From Actinomadura luteofluorescens (GTDB lineage: Bacteria > Actinomycetota > Actinomycetes > Streptosporangiales > Streptosporangiaceae): a DNA stretch of 64,000 nt. Made by a program: the position numbers and the translations under genes. Numbering within the stretch: the stretch's first letter is position 1; every line of letters begins with the position of its first letter. The notes under the pieces are model-generated. The model was not told where the DNA came from. It did not search any database and was given only the letters and a program-made list of their open reading frames with translations. Below are positions 27,926 through 36,644 of this stretch, in pieces. The stretch is taken from positions 1,674,001 through 1,738,000 of the forward strand of contig NZ_JACCBA010000001.1 of assembly GCF_013409365.1 (NCBI RefSeq). Direction: 5' to 3'.

Positions 27926-28102
27926 TGGGCCCTGCCCTTCTCCCGGAGGCCTCGCAGCTTCCCAGGCTAGGCAACGGGGCCTTCGCGTGTCATGGGACCG
28001 CCCACAAGGCCGCGCTCCCTTCACTGCGCCGGATCGGCCGACGCGGGCGGCCCGCAACCGGCTTTCCGGGTCACCGAGTCGGGGGTGGCGGCCGACCGAA
28101 AG

Positions 28103-28133
28103 CTTTGACGTGGTGACTATGTCAAAGTATCGT
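28103..28133 (+). promoter_or_regulatory. Promoter with flanking dyad for a leaderless Fic mRNA
   Basis: -35 TTGACG (28105-28110), 17-bp spacer, -10 TATCGT (28128-28133). The predicted start of transcription falls at 28140, exactly on an in-frame ATG. CTTTGAC (28103-28109) and GTCAAAG (28121-28127) form a dyad over the -35 and spacer, a candidate repressor site. Confidence 0.6.
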
Positions 28134-28139
28134 TATCCT

Positions 28140-29273
28140 ATGCTCTATCCGACGCCGGGCCTGTCTTCAGAGGACACCCGCGTACTTGACGAGATCGACC
28201 AGATGCGCAGGCTCCTGCGGCATCAGGTGCACGGCTCGCCCTCCAGGTGGACGCAGGGTCTGCGGAAGTTCCTCACGGCCGACGCCGTCGCGGCGTCCAA
28301 CTCCATCGAAGGCTTCAAAGTGGCCACGGTGGACGTCGAAGACCTCATGGAAGGCGAGCGGGACGTCGAGGTCTCAGAGGAGAACCGCGAGGAGACCCTC
28401 GCCTACCAGCGGATGATGACGTACATCCAGACCCTTCACGACGTGGAGGACTTCACCTACGGCAAGGGCTTGCTCAACGCCCTGCACTGGATGCTCCAAG
28501 GCCACCGCCACAGCCCCCGCAAGCCCGCCGGACAGTGGCGCGGGGGCCCCGTCTACGTCACCGATCCTCGGGACCCGAGCATCGCCGCGTACACGGGCCC
28601 TGACGCAGACCAAGTCCCCTCGCTCATGGAGGAACTGGTCGACTGGCTCAACACCTGCGACGCCCACCCGCTGATCAGGGCGGCGATGGCGCACCTCCAC
28701 CTGGTCTCCATCCACCCCTGGGCCGACGGGAACGGCCGGATGTCGCGTTCCTTGCAGACCCTGCTGATCGCCCGGGAGGGTGTCCTCGCCCCTGAATTCT
28801 CGTCCATCGAAGCCTGGCTCGGACGGCCGGGCAACACCTGGGACTACTACCGCCAGTTGGCTGACCGCGGCTCACACTACGTCCCCGACCAGGACGTCTC
28901 CGCCTGGATCCGGTTCAATCTCACCGCGTACCACCAGCAGGCGCAGACGGTGCAAGGCCGCATCCGACGCGCGGGGAGGATCTGGCAGGCTTTGACATCG
29001 TTCGCGGACAGTACTGGCCGCGACGAGCGCGTCGTCACCGCCCTGCATGATGTCGCCATGACCGGACGGGTGCGCCGCCTCCGGTACGAGCGCTCTGAGG
29101 CACTCAGCCTTCAGCAGGCCCAGCGCGACCTCCGTGATCTCGTCGCCGCCGAGGTGCTGGCACCCGTCGGGCGCACCCGGGCCCGCTACTACACGGAAGG
29201 CCCGCGTTTCCCCGAGGACGCCCTGGAGATCGCGCGCACTCCCATGACTCTGGTCGACCCCTACGCGCCCTGA
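28140..29273 (+). CDS. Fic-domain protein with inhibitory helix and C-terminal winged helix
   Basis: Probable AMP-transferase or related nucleotidyl transferase. 377 residues: N-terminal alpha-inhibitory motif SNSIEG ([S/T]xxxE[G/N]), central Fic motif HPWADGNGRMSR (catalytic His about 192) and a C-terminal winged-helix-like region (VVTALHDVAMTGRVRRL...). An in-frame ATG 21 bp upstream lies inside the promoter spacer, so 28140 and a leaderless message are preferred. No antitoxin gene is needed since the inhibitory helix is in cis. Target unknown. Confidence 0.88.
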   Translation: MLYPTPGLSSEDTRVLDEIDQMRRLLRHQVHGSPSRWTQGLRKFLTADAVAASNSIEGFKVATVDVEDLMEGERDVEVSEENREETLAYQRMMTYIQTLHDVEDFTYGKGLLNALHWMLQGHRHSPRKPAGQWRGGPVYVTDPRDPSIAAYTGPDADQVPSLMEELVDWLNTCDAHPLIRAAMAHLHLVSIHPWADGNGRMSRSLQTLLIAREGVLAPEFSSIEAWLGRPGNTWDYYRQLADRGSHYVPDQDVSAWIRFNLTAYHQQAQTVQGRIRRAGRIWQALTSFADSTGRDERVVTALHDVAMTGRVRRLRYERSEALSLQQAQRDLRDLVAAEVLAPVGRTRARYYTEGPRFPEDALEIARTPMTLVDPYAP

Positions 29274-29330
29274 AGCCCGCCGTCATCGCCCGGCGTTGTC
29301 GGTGGGGCGGCCTACCGTGGAGGGCTTGAC

Positions 29331-29350
29331 GGATCGGATCGGATCGGATC
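29331..29350 (+). repeat. GGATC tandem repeat (four units)
   Basis: Four perfect 5-bp GGATC units follow a TTGAC-like hexamer, about 90 bp before the SNF2-type gene. Such a short tract could vary in length and alter promoter spacing; no direct evidence. Confidence 0.6.
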
Positions 29351-29436
29351 GTGCCGGGCGGGCGCCGCGTCGGGCGGTCGGTGCACCGGGACGCGGGTGG
29401 CATCATGTGGGCCGAGCGCGCGGGTTAGGGGTCGGG

Positions 29437-31572
29437 ATGGCGCATGAGGCCAAGGACGTCCTGAGGGGCGGGTACTCGCTGCTGGAGGCCGCGCGGGACC
29501 TGGTCGCCGACCATCGGCGGGCGCTGGCCGACGTGCACGCGGCGCTGGCGCCGCTGCGGGCGGAGGCGGCGCGGGAGCAGCTGAAGTCGATCCCGCTGGC
29601 CCGGCTGAAGGACGTCACGGACGGGCGGCTGCGGCTCGGGCCTCTGGAGGAGGCCGGGTTCACCAGCGTCGTGGACGTGCTGGACTCGACCCCGTACAGG
29701 CTCCAGCTACTGCCCGGGATCGGGCCCCAGACGGCGCAGCAGCTCCATGCGGCCGCCGGGAGCCTGGCCGAGGCGGCGGAGGCTTCGACGACGGTGCGGA
29801 TCGACGTCGACCGGCGGGACGAGGCGATGACGCCCGCCGTCGTCGCGCTGCACCGCCTGGTGAACGCGGGTCCGGAGCTGCCGCGGGCCCGCGCGGCCGC
29901 CGACGAGGTGGACGAGCGCGTCGGGCCGCTGGTGCAGGACGCGCGGCCCGCCGGGTCGTGGTGGCGCAGGCTCCTCACGCCGCCGGCGCGGCGGGAGCGG
30001 GCGCGGGAGGCGGTCGGCGAGCTGGCCGAGGCGCTCGCCGGCGAGGAGGCGCGCGGCACCCGGCTGCTGATCTCCCAGGCGTCGGTGGACCTGCTGCGGC
30101 CGCACGTGCCGGCGGACGAGGCCTGGATCGACTTCGAGCTGCGGGCGGCCGACTACCAGACCCTCCTGGCCGAGCTCGCCGCGGCGGACCCGGAGCGGGA
30201 GGCCGCCGAGGGGTTCCTGCCGGGCGACCTCGCGGCGCGGGTCAAGGCCCAGCCGCTCGACGACGGGTTCCGCCGGGTGTCGCTGCGCGGGTACCAGGCG
30301 TTCGGGGCGCGGTTCGCGCTCGTCCAGAAGCGGGTGATCCTGGGCGACGAGATGGGGCTCGGGAAGACGGTCCAGGCGATCGCGGCGATGGCCCATCTGC
30401 GGGCGCGGGGCGCGACGCACTTCCTGGTGGCGTGCCCGGCGAGCGTCCTGATCAACTGGGTCCGGGAGATCGAGACCCGCAGCGCGATCGCCGCGCACCC
30501 GCTGCACGGGTCCGGGCGCGCGGCGGCGCTGCGCAAGTGGGCGGGCGACGGCGGCATCGCCGTGACGACGCTCGCCACGCTGCACTCGCTGAACGTCCCG
30601 GAGGACGTCGAGATCGGCATGTTCGTGGTGGACGAGGCCCACTACGCCAAGAACCACGAGACGCGCCGCGCCCAGGCCGTCGCGCGGTGGTGCCGCAGGA
30701 CGGAGCACGTGCTGTTCCTCACCGGGACGCCGATGGAGAACCGGGTCGAGGAGTTCCGGAGTCTCGTGGCCCACCTGCGGCCCGACGTGGCCGGACGGGT
30801 CCGCCCGCACGACGCGGCGATGGGGGCGCGGGCGTTCCGGTCGGCGGTCGCGCCGGTGTATCTGCGGCGCAACCAGCGGGACGTCCTCGTCGAGCTGCCC
30901 GAGGTCGTGCACGTGGACGAGCTGGAGGAGTTCAGCCGGGCCGACGCGGCCGCGTACCGCAGGGCCGTGGCGGCGGGGAACTTCATGGCGATGCGCCGGG
31001 CCGCCTACGCCGTCCCGAAGCGGTCGGCCAAACTCGACCGGCTGAAGGAGCTGGTGGTCGAGGCCGCCGAGAACGATCTGAAGGTCGTGGTGTTCTCCTA
31101 TTTCCGCGACGTGCTGGCCGCCGTCGGGGAGGCGCTCGGGCCGCGGGCCCGCGGGCCGATCTCGGGCGAGACGCCCCCGGCGCGGCGGCAGGAGATCGTG
31201 GACGCGTTCACCGCCGAGCCGGGGCACGCCGTGCTGCTCGCGCAGATCCAGGCCGGCGGGGTCGGGCTCAACCTGCAGGCGGCGTCGGTGGTGATCCTCT
31301 GCGAGCCGCAGGTGAAGCCGACCATGGAGACGCAGGCGGTCGCGCGGGCGCACCGGATGGGGCAGGTGCGGACCGTCCAGGTGCACCGGCTGCTGACGCC
31401 CCGCAGCGTCGACGAGCGGATGCTGGAGATATTGCACGTCAAGACCATGCTCTTCGACGAGTACGCGCGGCGCAGCGACCTGGCGGAGCAGACTCCCGAC
31501 GCGGTCGACATCTCCGAGCGCGACCTCGCCCGGCAGATCGTGGCGCAGGAGCAGGAGAGACTCGGGACGTAG
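29437..31572 (+). CDS. SNF2-family DNA-dependent ATPase (SMARCAL1/HepA-like)
   Basis: 711 residues. N-terminal coiled/HhH-like region (LLPGIGPQTAQQLHAAAG), then a SNF2 core: motif I GDEMGLGKTVQ, motif II VVDEAHYAKN, motif III LTGTPMENR, and helicase C motifs QIQAGGVGLNLQAA and QAVARAHRMGQ. Unlike many bacterial SNF2 proteins it lacks an N-terminal SWIM zinc finger. Stand-alone bacterial SNF2 proteins act in DNA repair, transcription or defence; nothing adjacent decides between these. ATG 29437 follows GGGGTCGGG. Confidence 0.88.
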   Translation: MAHEAKDVLRGGYSLLEAARDLVADHRRALADVHAALAPLRAEAAREQLKSIPLARLKDVTDGRLRLGPLEEAGFTSVVDVLDSTPYRLQLLPGIGPQTAQQLHAAAGSLAEAAEASTTVRIDVDRRDEAMTPAVVALHRLVNAGPELPRARAAADEVDERVGPLVQDARPAGSWWRRLLTPPARRERAREAVGELAEALAGEEARGTRLLISQASVDLLRPHVPADEAWIDFELRAADYQTLLAELAAADPEREAAEGFLPGDLAARVKAQPLDDGFRRVSLRGYQAFGARFALVQKRVILGDEMGLGKTVQAIAAMAHLRARGATHFLVACPASVLINWVREIETRSAIAAHPLHGSGRAAALRKWAGDGGIAVTTLATLHSLNVPEDVEIGMFVVDEAHYAKNHETRRAQAVARWCRRTEHVLFLTGTPMENRVEEFRSLVAHLRPDVAGRVRPHDAAMGARAFRSAVAPVYLRRNQRDVLVELPEVVHVDELEEFSRADAAAYRRAVAAGNFMAMRRAAYAVPKRSAKLDRLKELVVEAAENDLKVVVFSYFRDVLAAVGEALGPRARGPISGETPPARRQEIVDAFTAEPGHAVLLAQIQAGGVGLNLQAASVVILCEPQVKPTMETQAVARAHRMGQVRTVQVHRLLTPRSVDERMLEILHVKTMLFDEYARRSDLAEQTPDAVDISERDLARQIVAQEQERLGT

Positions 31573-31636
31573 GGAAGAACGCCGGGGGCGTCCGCGTTCA
31601 CCGGGGGGCGGAGACCGGCCGATCGAAAGGGATGTC

Positions 31637-32029
31637 ATGGCGGAGGTCAGGGTGGAGCGCACCGAGGACGGCTTCCGGGCCGTCAACGGCCGGGGCGCGG
31701 CGGTCGCGATCGGGGATGGGGACGCCGAGGGCGCCTTCACGCCGGTCGAGCTGCTGCTGGCGGCGCTCGGCGGCTGCGAGCTGGTCACCGTCGAGCCGCT
31801 GACGGCCAAGCGGGGGCACCGGATGGCGCGGCTCGCCGCGACCGTCCAGGCCGACAAGGTCGCCACCAGCACGCTCGGAACGATCACGGTCACCTATGAC
31901 GTCGAGCTGCCCGAAGGGGACGACGAGGCCGAGGACGTCCTGAAGGCCGTGGCCGCGCGCGTCCACGAGAAGTACTGCACCGTCGGCAACGCGCTGCGGG
32001 AGCCGATGAAGGTCGATCAGGTGGTGTAG
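31637..32029 (+). CDS. OsmC-family peroxiredoxin-like protein
   Basis: 130 residues with the two redox cysteines of the OsmC/Ohr fold in LAALGGCELVTVEPL and HEKYCTVGNAL. Likely reduces organic peroxides or acts on thiols. Preceded by GGGATGTC before the ATG. 64 bp after the SNF2 gene, possibly co-transcribed. Confidence 0.9.
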   Translation: MAEVRVERTEDGFRAVNGRGAAVAIGDGDAEGAFTPVELLLAALGGCELVTVEPLTAKRGHRMARLAATVQADKVATSTLGTITVTYDVELPEGDDEAEDVLKAVAARVHEKYCTVGNALREPMKVDQVV

Positions 32030-32034
32030 CGGGC

Positions 32035-32062
32035 CCGGGTGCGCCGGGGGCGGCGCACCCGG
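32035..32062. terminator. Bidirectional terminator
   Basis: 11-bp stem CCGGGTGCGCC/GGCGCACCCGG with a 6-nt loop between the convergent OsmC and glycosidase genes. Confidence 0.78.
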
Positions 32063-32069
32063 TCCGCCC

Positions 32070-33806
32070 TCAGTAGCGCAGGCCGTGCCCGTAGGGGTAC
32101 AGGCCCTTGATCGTGACCGGCAGGCGCCCGCCGGGCTGCGCGCCGAAGACGACGCGTGCGGCGGCCCTGTGCATGGTCAGGTCCACGCGCTGGGTCCGCG
32201 CGGTCGTCCCGTAGGTCGCCAGGTAGGCGCGCACGGACGGGTACGAGGCGATGTCGTACGGCAGGCCGGTCGCCACGGCCGCGACCGGCCTGCCCGTCGC
32301 CTGGAGGGCCCGGACGAGCCGCGCCTGCCCCGCCGGGAGCGTCCCGGACGAGAAGGTGGCGACGAGGACGCGGTCGGCGGAGCGGGCGCGGCGGACGGCC
32401 TCGGCGATCTCGGCGTCGGTGGGGTCGGTGGTCGCGGCCTGCCAGGTCGTCACCGGGCCGCGCGCGAGCGCGGCCACCTCGTTCGCGAACTCCCCGGTCT
32501 GCACGACGCCCGCGACCAGCGTCCGCGCGTCCGAGCCGGGGTCGAACGGGAGCACCCGGTCCTCGTTGCGCACCAGTGTCGTGGCGGCGATGCCCGCCGA
32601 CAGGGCCTGCCGCAGGAAGTCGGGGTTTCCGGAGATCCGCTCGGCGGCCGCGGGGCTGACGTAGCGGTGGTCGAAGACCCGGTACCGGCACTTCAGCGCG
32701 AGGACGCGCCGGACGGACGCGTCGACCCGCTCCCGGGCCAGCGTCCCGTCGCGCAGGGCGCCGGCCAGGGCGTCCACGGCCTGCGCGTGGGCCGCGTGGT
32801 CGCCGGTCGACATGATCACGTCGGCGCCCGCGCGGACCGCCATCACGGTGGCCTCGCGGGTGCCCCAGTTCGCGTCGATCGCGTCCATGTCCATGGCGTC
32901 GGTGACGATGACGCCGTCGAAGCCCAGGTCCCGCCGCAGCAGGCCGGTCAGCACCTTCTCCGACAGCGTGGCGGGCAGGTCGGGGTCGACGGCCTTCACC
33001 ACCACGTGCGCCGTCATGATCGCGTCGGCGCCGGCCGCGATCGCCCGGCGGAACGGGGGCAGGTGGACGCGGTCGAGCGTGGCGCGGTCGTAGGTCACCG
33101 ACGGCAGGCCGAGGTGGCTGTCGGTCTCGGTGTCGCCGTGCCCTGGGAAGTGCTTGGGCGTCGCGATCATCCCGGCCCGCCGGTAGGCGCGGACCTGCGT
33201 CCCGACGAGCCCGCCGACCAGGCCCGGGCGCTCCCCGAAGGACCGGACGCCGATGATCGGGTTGGCGGGGTTGGTGTTGACGTCGGCGACGGGCGCGTAG
33301 TTCCAGTGGAACCCCATCGCGCGGGCCTCGGCGGCCGTGACGGCCGCCGCGGCGCGGGCCCGCGCCGGGTCGCGGGCGGCGCCGAGCCCCATGGCGTTCG
33401 GGAGCGGCGTGGTGCCTTCGCGGACGTTGTGGGTCGTGCCGAACTCGAAGTCGCCGGAGACGAGCAGCGGCAGGCCGGACGGGGTGTCCCGCGCCCAGCG
33501 CTGGAGCCGGTTGGCGTAGCGGGCGGCGAGGCCCGGCGTGCGCGGCTCGGAGGTGATGACCGAGCCGATCTTCAGTTCCTGGACGGCGCGGCGGGTCCGC
33601 TCGGACGGCATCCCGTCCGGGCCGTCCTCGGTGACCGCCATGACCAGCTGGCCGACCTTCTCGGCGTCGGTCATCCGCGCGAGGATCGCGCCGGGGTCGC
33701 AGCCGCGGCCCGGCGGCGCCTGCGCCCGGCCGCGGGCGGGCGGGGCCAGGGCGAGCCCGAGGGCCGCGATCGCGACGATGGACGTGATGGTTCGGCCGCC
33801 GTTCAT
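32070..33806 (-). CDS. Secreted GH3 beta-N-acetylglucosaminidase (NagZ-like)
   Basis: Family 3 glycosidase. 578 residues with an N-terminal signal peptide (TITSIVAIAALGLALAPPA), the NagZ hallmark KHFPGHGDTETDSHLGLP (catalytic His/Asp pair) and nucleophile region VIVTDAMDMDAI, followed by a C-terminal GH3 sandwich-type domain. Start ATG 33806 has GAGGAGG upstream. A DasR-type operator 21 bp before the start points to control by N-acetylglucosamine availability, consistent with chitin or peptidoglycan fragments as substrate. Confidence 0.92.
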   Translation of the reverse strand: MNGGRTITSIVAIAALGLALAPPARGRAQAPPGRGCDPGAILARMTDAEKVGQLVMAVTEDGPDGMPSERTRRAVQELKIGSVITSEPRTPGLAARYANRLQRWARDTPSGLPLLVSGDFEFGTTHNVREGTTPLPNAMGLGAARDPARARAAAAVTAAEARAMGFHWNYAPVADVNTNPANPIIGVRSFGERPGLVGGLVGTQVRAYRRAGMIATPKHFPGHGDTETDSHLGLPSVTYDRATLDRVHLPPFRRAIAAGADAIMTAHVVVKAVDPDLPATLSEKVLTGLLRRDLGFDGVIVTDAMDMDAIDANWGTREATVMAVRAGADVIMSTGDHAAHAQAVDALAGALRDGTLARERVDASVRRVLALKCRYRVFDHRYVSPAAAERISGNPDFLRQALSAGIAATTLVRNEDRVLPFDPGSDARTLVAGVVQTGEFANEVAALARGPVTTWQAATTDPTDAEIAEAVRRARSADRVLVATFSSGTLPAGQARLVRALQATGRPVAAVATGLPYDIASYPSVRAYLATYGTTARTQRVDLTMHRAAARVVFGAQPGGRLPVTIKGLYPYGHGLRY

Positions 33807-33826
33807 CCAGCCTCCTCGATAGACCT

Positions 33827-33842
33827 CGCGGTCTAGACCAGT
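33827..33842 (-). promoter_or_regulatory. DasR-type operator (dre)
   Basis: Read on the minus strand: ACTGGTCTAGACCGCG, against the Streptomyces dre consensus A(C/G)TGGTCTAGACCA(C/G)T; 14 of 16 positions fit. It overlaps the promoter region of the NagZ-like gene. Confidence 0.72.
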
Positions 33843-33911
33843 CCGAACCAGCGGTCGGTTCAAGGGGCAGATGTTGACAGGATCGGCGCGGCCCGGTGGG
33901 CTCGGCGACCG

Positions 33912-35543
33912 CTAGCCGCAGGTCGCGCCCGCGGCGGGCACCGCGCCGCGCAGGAGGTAGGCGTGCACGGCCTCGCGGACGCAGGGGTCGCCGGTGTCGT
34001 AGGAGCCGTGCCCCTCTCCCCTGAGCGTGAGGAGGGTGGCCCGGCCGCCGAGCGCCTCCGTCAGCGCGGACGCCCACGCGTACGGGGTGGCCGGGTCTCC
34101 GGTGTTGCCGACGACGAGGATCGGCGCGGCGGACGGGGCGGACACCTCGCGCCCGGCGGGGTCGCCCTTGACCGGCCAGCCCGTGCACTGCAGCAGGCCC
34201 CACGCCAGCGACGTCCCGAAGATCGGCGAGGCCCCGCGGAACCGCGGCAGCAGCCGCCGCACGTCGCTCACGGAGGGCCGGTCGGCGCCGTCGGCGCAGG
34301 TGATGGCGGTGTTGGCGGCGGAGAGGTTGCTGTAGGTGCCGTCCTGGCGCCGCCCGTTCTGGACGTCGGCGAGCATCAGCAGCAGCGACCCGTCGCGGCG
34401 CTTCACCGCGTCGACGAGGCCCTGCGCGAGGTACGGCCAGGCGTCCCGGGAGTACAGCGCGCCGGCGACGCCGGTCGTGCCGAGGCTCTGGGTGAGCCTG
34501 CGCCCGGACGAGGTGCGGAGCGGAGCGCGGTCGAGACCGTCCAGGAACCGGCCGATGGACGCAACGACGGACGGGCCGTCGGTTCCGAGGGGGCACCCCT
34601 TCTTCCCGAGGCGCGCGCAGGCGGCGCCGAAGCCGCCGAGGGCGCGCTGGAACGCGGCCGCCTGCTGGAGGGCGAGGTCGGCACGGCCGAGCCTGGTGTC
34701 GACGGCCCCGTCCAGGACGGCCCGTCCCACCCTGGCGGGGAACTGGTGCGCGTAGTTGCCGCCGAGCCAGGTGCCGTAGGAGATGCCGAAGTAGTGCAGC
34801 CGCTCGTCGCCGACGGCGGCGCGGACCATGTCGAGGTCGCGGGCGGCGTCGGCGGTGCCGACGTGCGGCAGCAGCCGCCCCGACCGCGCCTCGCACTGGC
34901 GCACGTAGTCGGCGCGGCCGGCCGCGTACGCCCGCTCCTCGGCGGCGGTGTCGGGGCTGTCGTCCATCGCGGCGATCGCGTCCATGCGGCGGTCGTCCAC
35001 GCAGGCCACCGGGCTGCTCCGGCCGACGCCGCGGGGGTCGAAGCCGATCAGGTCGTAGCGGGCGCGCAGGTCGGCGTACTGGCCGGCGGACTGCGCGAGC
35101 GTGTCGACGCCCTCCCCGCCGGGGCCGCCGAAGTTGAACACCAGCGAGCCGATGCGCCGGCGCGGGTCGGTCGCCGGCACCTTGATCAGGGCGAGTTCGA
35201 TCTTCTCGCCGGACGGCCGGGCGTGGTCGAGCGGCACCGGGAGCGCCGCGCAGCGCAGCCCGCGGGGCGGCTTGCTCTTGGGCGGCGGGGACGGCAGTCC
35301 GGTGCAGCGCCCCCACGTCAGCCTCGGGGCCGCCCCGGACGGGGTGTCGATCGCCGCGGACGGGGTATCGCCCGCCACGGACGCGGTACCGGTCGCCGCC
35401 GGAGGGGTTCCGGTCGCAGCGCGGAGCCCTCCGGGCGACGTGCGCGCGGAACCCGTCACTCCCGGGAGTGAGAGGAGTGTTAAGGCGGCCAGGGTCGTGG
35501 CGCCCGCCGGCACCACGCCTGATGTCCCCCGATACCTGGCCAT
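33912..35543 (-). CDS. Secreted S33 tripeptidyl aminopeptidase-like hydrolase
   Basis: Alpha/beta hydrolase of 543 residues. Signal peptide (TTLAALTLLSLPGVTGSA), a Thr/Pro/Ala-rich low-complexity stretch (about 35-75), oxyanion loop FNFGGPGGEG, nucleophile elbow GISYGTW and a C-terminal TAP-like domain with GNTGDPATPYAWA (Asp) and GEGHGSYD (His). Likely releases tripeptides from proteins outside the cell. ATG 35543 has GGAGGGACG upstream. The low-complexity region repeats Ala-Thr-Gly-Thr-Pro-like units and may vary between strains. Confidence 0.9.
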   Translation of the reverse strand: MARYRGTSGVVPAGATTLAALTLLSLPGVTGSARTSPGGLRAATGTPPAATGTASVAGDTPSAAIDTPSGAAPRLTWGRCTGLPSPPPKSKPPRGLRCAALPVPLDHARPSGEKIELALIKVPATDPRRRIGSLVFNFGGPGGEGVDTLAQSAGQYADLRARYDLIGFDPRGVGRSSPVACVDDRRMDAIAAMDDSPDTAAEERAYAAGRADYVRQCEARSGRLLPHVGTADAARDLDMVRAAVGDERLHYFGISYGTWLGGNYAHQFPARVGRAVLDGAVDTRLGRADLALQQAAAFQRALGGFGAACARLGKKGCPLGTDGPSVVASIGRFLDGLDRAPLRTSSGRRLTQSLGTTGVAGALYSRDAWPYLAQGLVDAVKRRDGSLLLMLADVQNGRRQDGTYSNLSAANTAITCADGADRPSVSDVRRLLPRFRGASPIFGTSLAWGLLQCTGWPVKGDPAGREVSAPSAAPILVVGNTGDPATPYAWASALTEALGGRATLLTLRGEGHGSYDTGDPCVREAVHAYLLRGAVPAAGATCG

Positions 35544-35783
35544 TCGTCCCTCCGATCGCATCGCCTGAAGCGATCGGGACCTACCCATGGCCCTCTATGC
35601 TGACTCCTGATCAACTCGATGGGCTCGATCGGAGGGGCGGGCGGCGCGGGGATCCCCCGAGCGTCCCTGAGGCCCTCCCCCGAAAGTCCGGATACCGCAT
35701 CAGGGTCGTACTACTCAGGTCTGAGATGAAGACCATTCGTCGCGGTGATCTCATACGAGGCCCCGGCGGCAAAGATAGGTAGC

Positions 35784-36644
35784 ATGGCTCAATCCGCCCC
35801 CCCAGCGGCCCGCAGAAGCGAGGCCGGCGCCACCGGAATGCGGCGCCGGATCATCACCGCGCCCCCGGTATGGCGCGAGCTCCTGCTGGTCGTCCTGTTC
35901 TACACCGGCTATACGCTGACGCGGATCGTCCTGGTTCAGGACGGCACCGGGCCCGCGTTCGCGCACGCCGACGAGATCCTGCGCGCCGAGCGCTTCCTGG
36001 GGCTGGACTTCGAGCTGCACCTCAACCAGACGCTGCTGACCGTGCCCTGGCTGGCGCGGACCGCGAACGTCTTCTACGCCACGATGCACTTCATCGTGAC
36101 GCTCGCCATCGTCGTCTGGCTGTACCGCTACCGGCCGCAGCACTACCGGTGGCTCCGCACGTCCATCATGATCGCGACCGGGGTGGCGCTGATCGGCTTC
36201 TGGCTGTACCCGCTGGCGCCGCCGAGGTTCCTGCACAGCGAGGGCTTCGTCGACCCGGTGACCGCGCTGCACTCGCTCGGCCTGTACGCCAGCGACGCGT
36301 CCGGGAGCCTGACCAACCAGTACGCGGCCATGCCGTCCATGCACGCCGGATGGTCGCTGTGGTGCGGGCTGGTGCTGGTCAGGCTGGCGTCGCAGAACTG
36401 GGCCAAGCTCCTCGGCGCGCTCTACCCCGCGACCACCGTGATCGTGATCCTGTCCACCGCCAACCACTACGTGCTGGACGCGGTGGCGGGCATGGCGCTC
36501 ATCGGCGGCGCGCTGTGGGTCTCGTGGATCCTCTACACGCGCTGCCCCGCACCGCTCCTGCTGGCCAGGGCCCGCGTGACGCACCGGCTCCATCAGCGGG
36601 CCGGACGGCGGACGGACCGTTCCGGGGCTCACTCGGCTCCGTAG
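35784..36644 (+). CDS. PAP2-superfamily membrane phosphatase
   Basis: Polytopic protein of 286 residues, five to six transmembrane helices. PAP2 (inositolphosphotransferase Aur1/Ipt1-like) motifs: MPSMHAGWS and STANHYVLDAVAG; the first KxxxxxxRP motif is degenerate. Probably acts on a lipid phosphate or transfers a phospho-head group. ATG 35784 follows AGGTAGC. Its 3' end overlaps the convergent glnE by 16 bp. Confidence 0.88.
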   Translation: MAQSAPPAARRSEAGATGMRRRIITAPPVWRELLLVVLFYTGYTLTRIVLVQDGTGPAFAHADEILRAERFLGLDFELHLNQTLLTVPWLARTANVFYATMHFIVTLAIVVWLYRYRPQHYRWLRTSIMIATGVALIGFWLYPLAPPRFLHSEGFVDPVTALHSLGLYASDASGSLTNQYAAMPSMHAGWSLWCGLVLVRLASQNWAKLLGALYPATTVIVILSTANHYVLDAVAGMALIGGALWVSWILYTRCPAPLLLARARVTHRLHQRAGRRTDRSGAHSAP

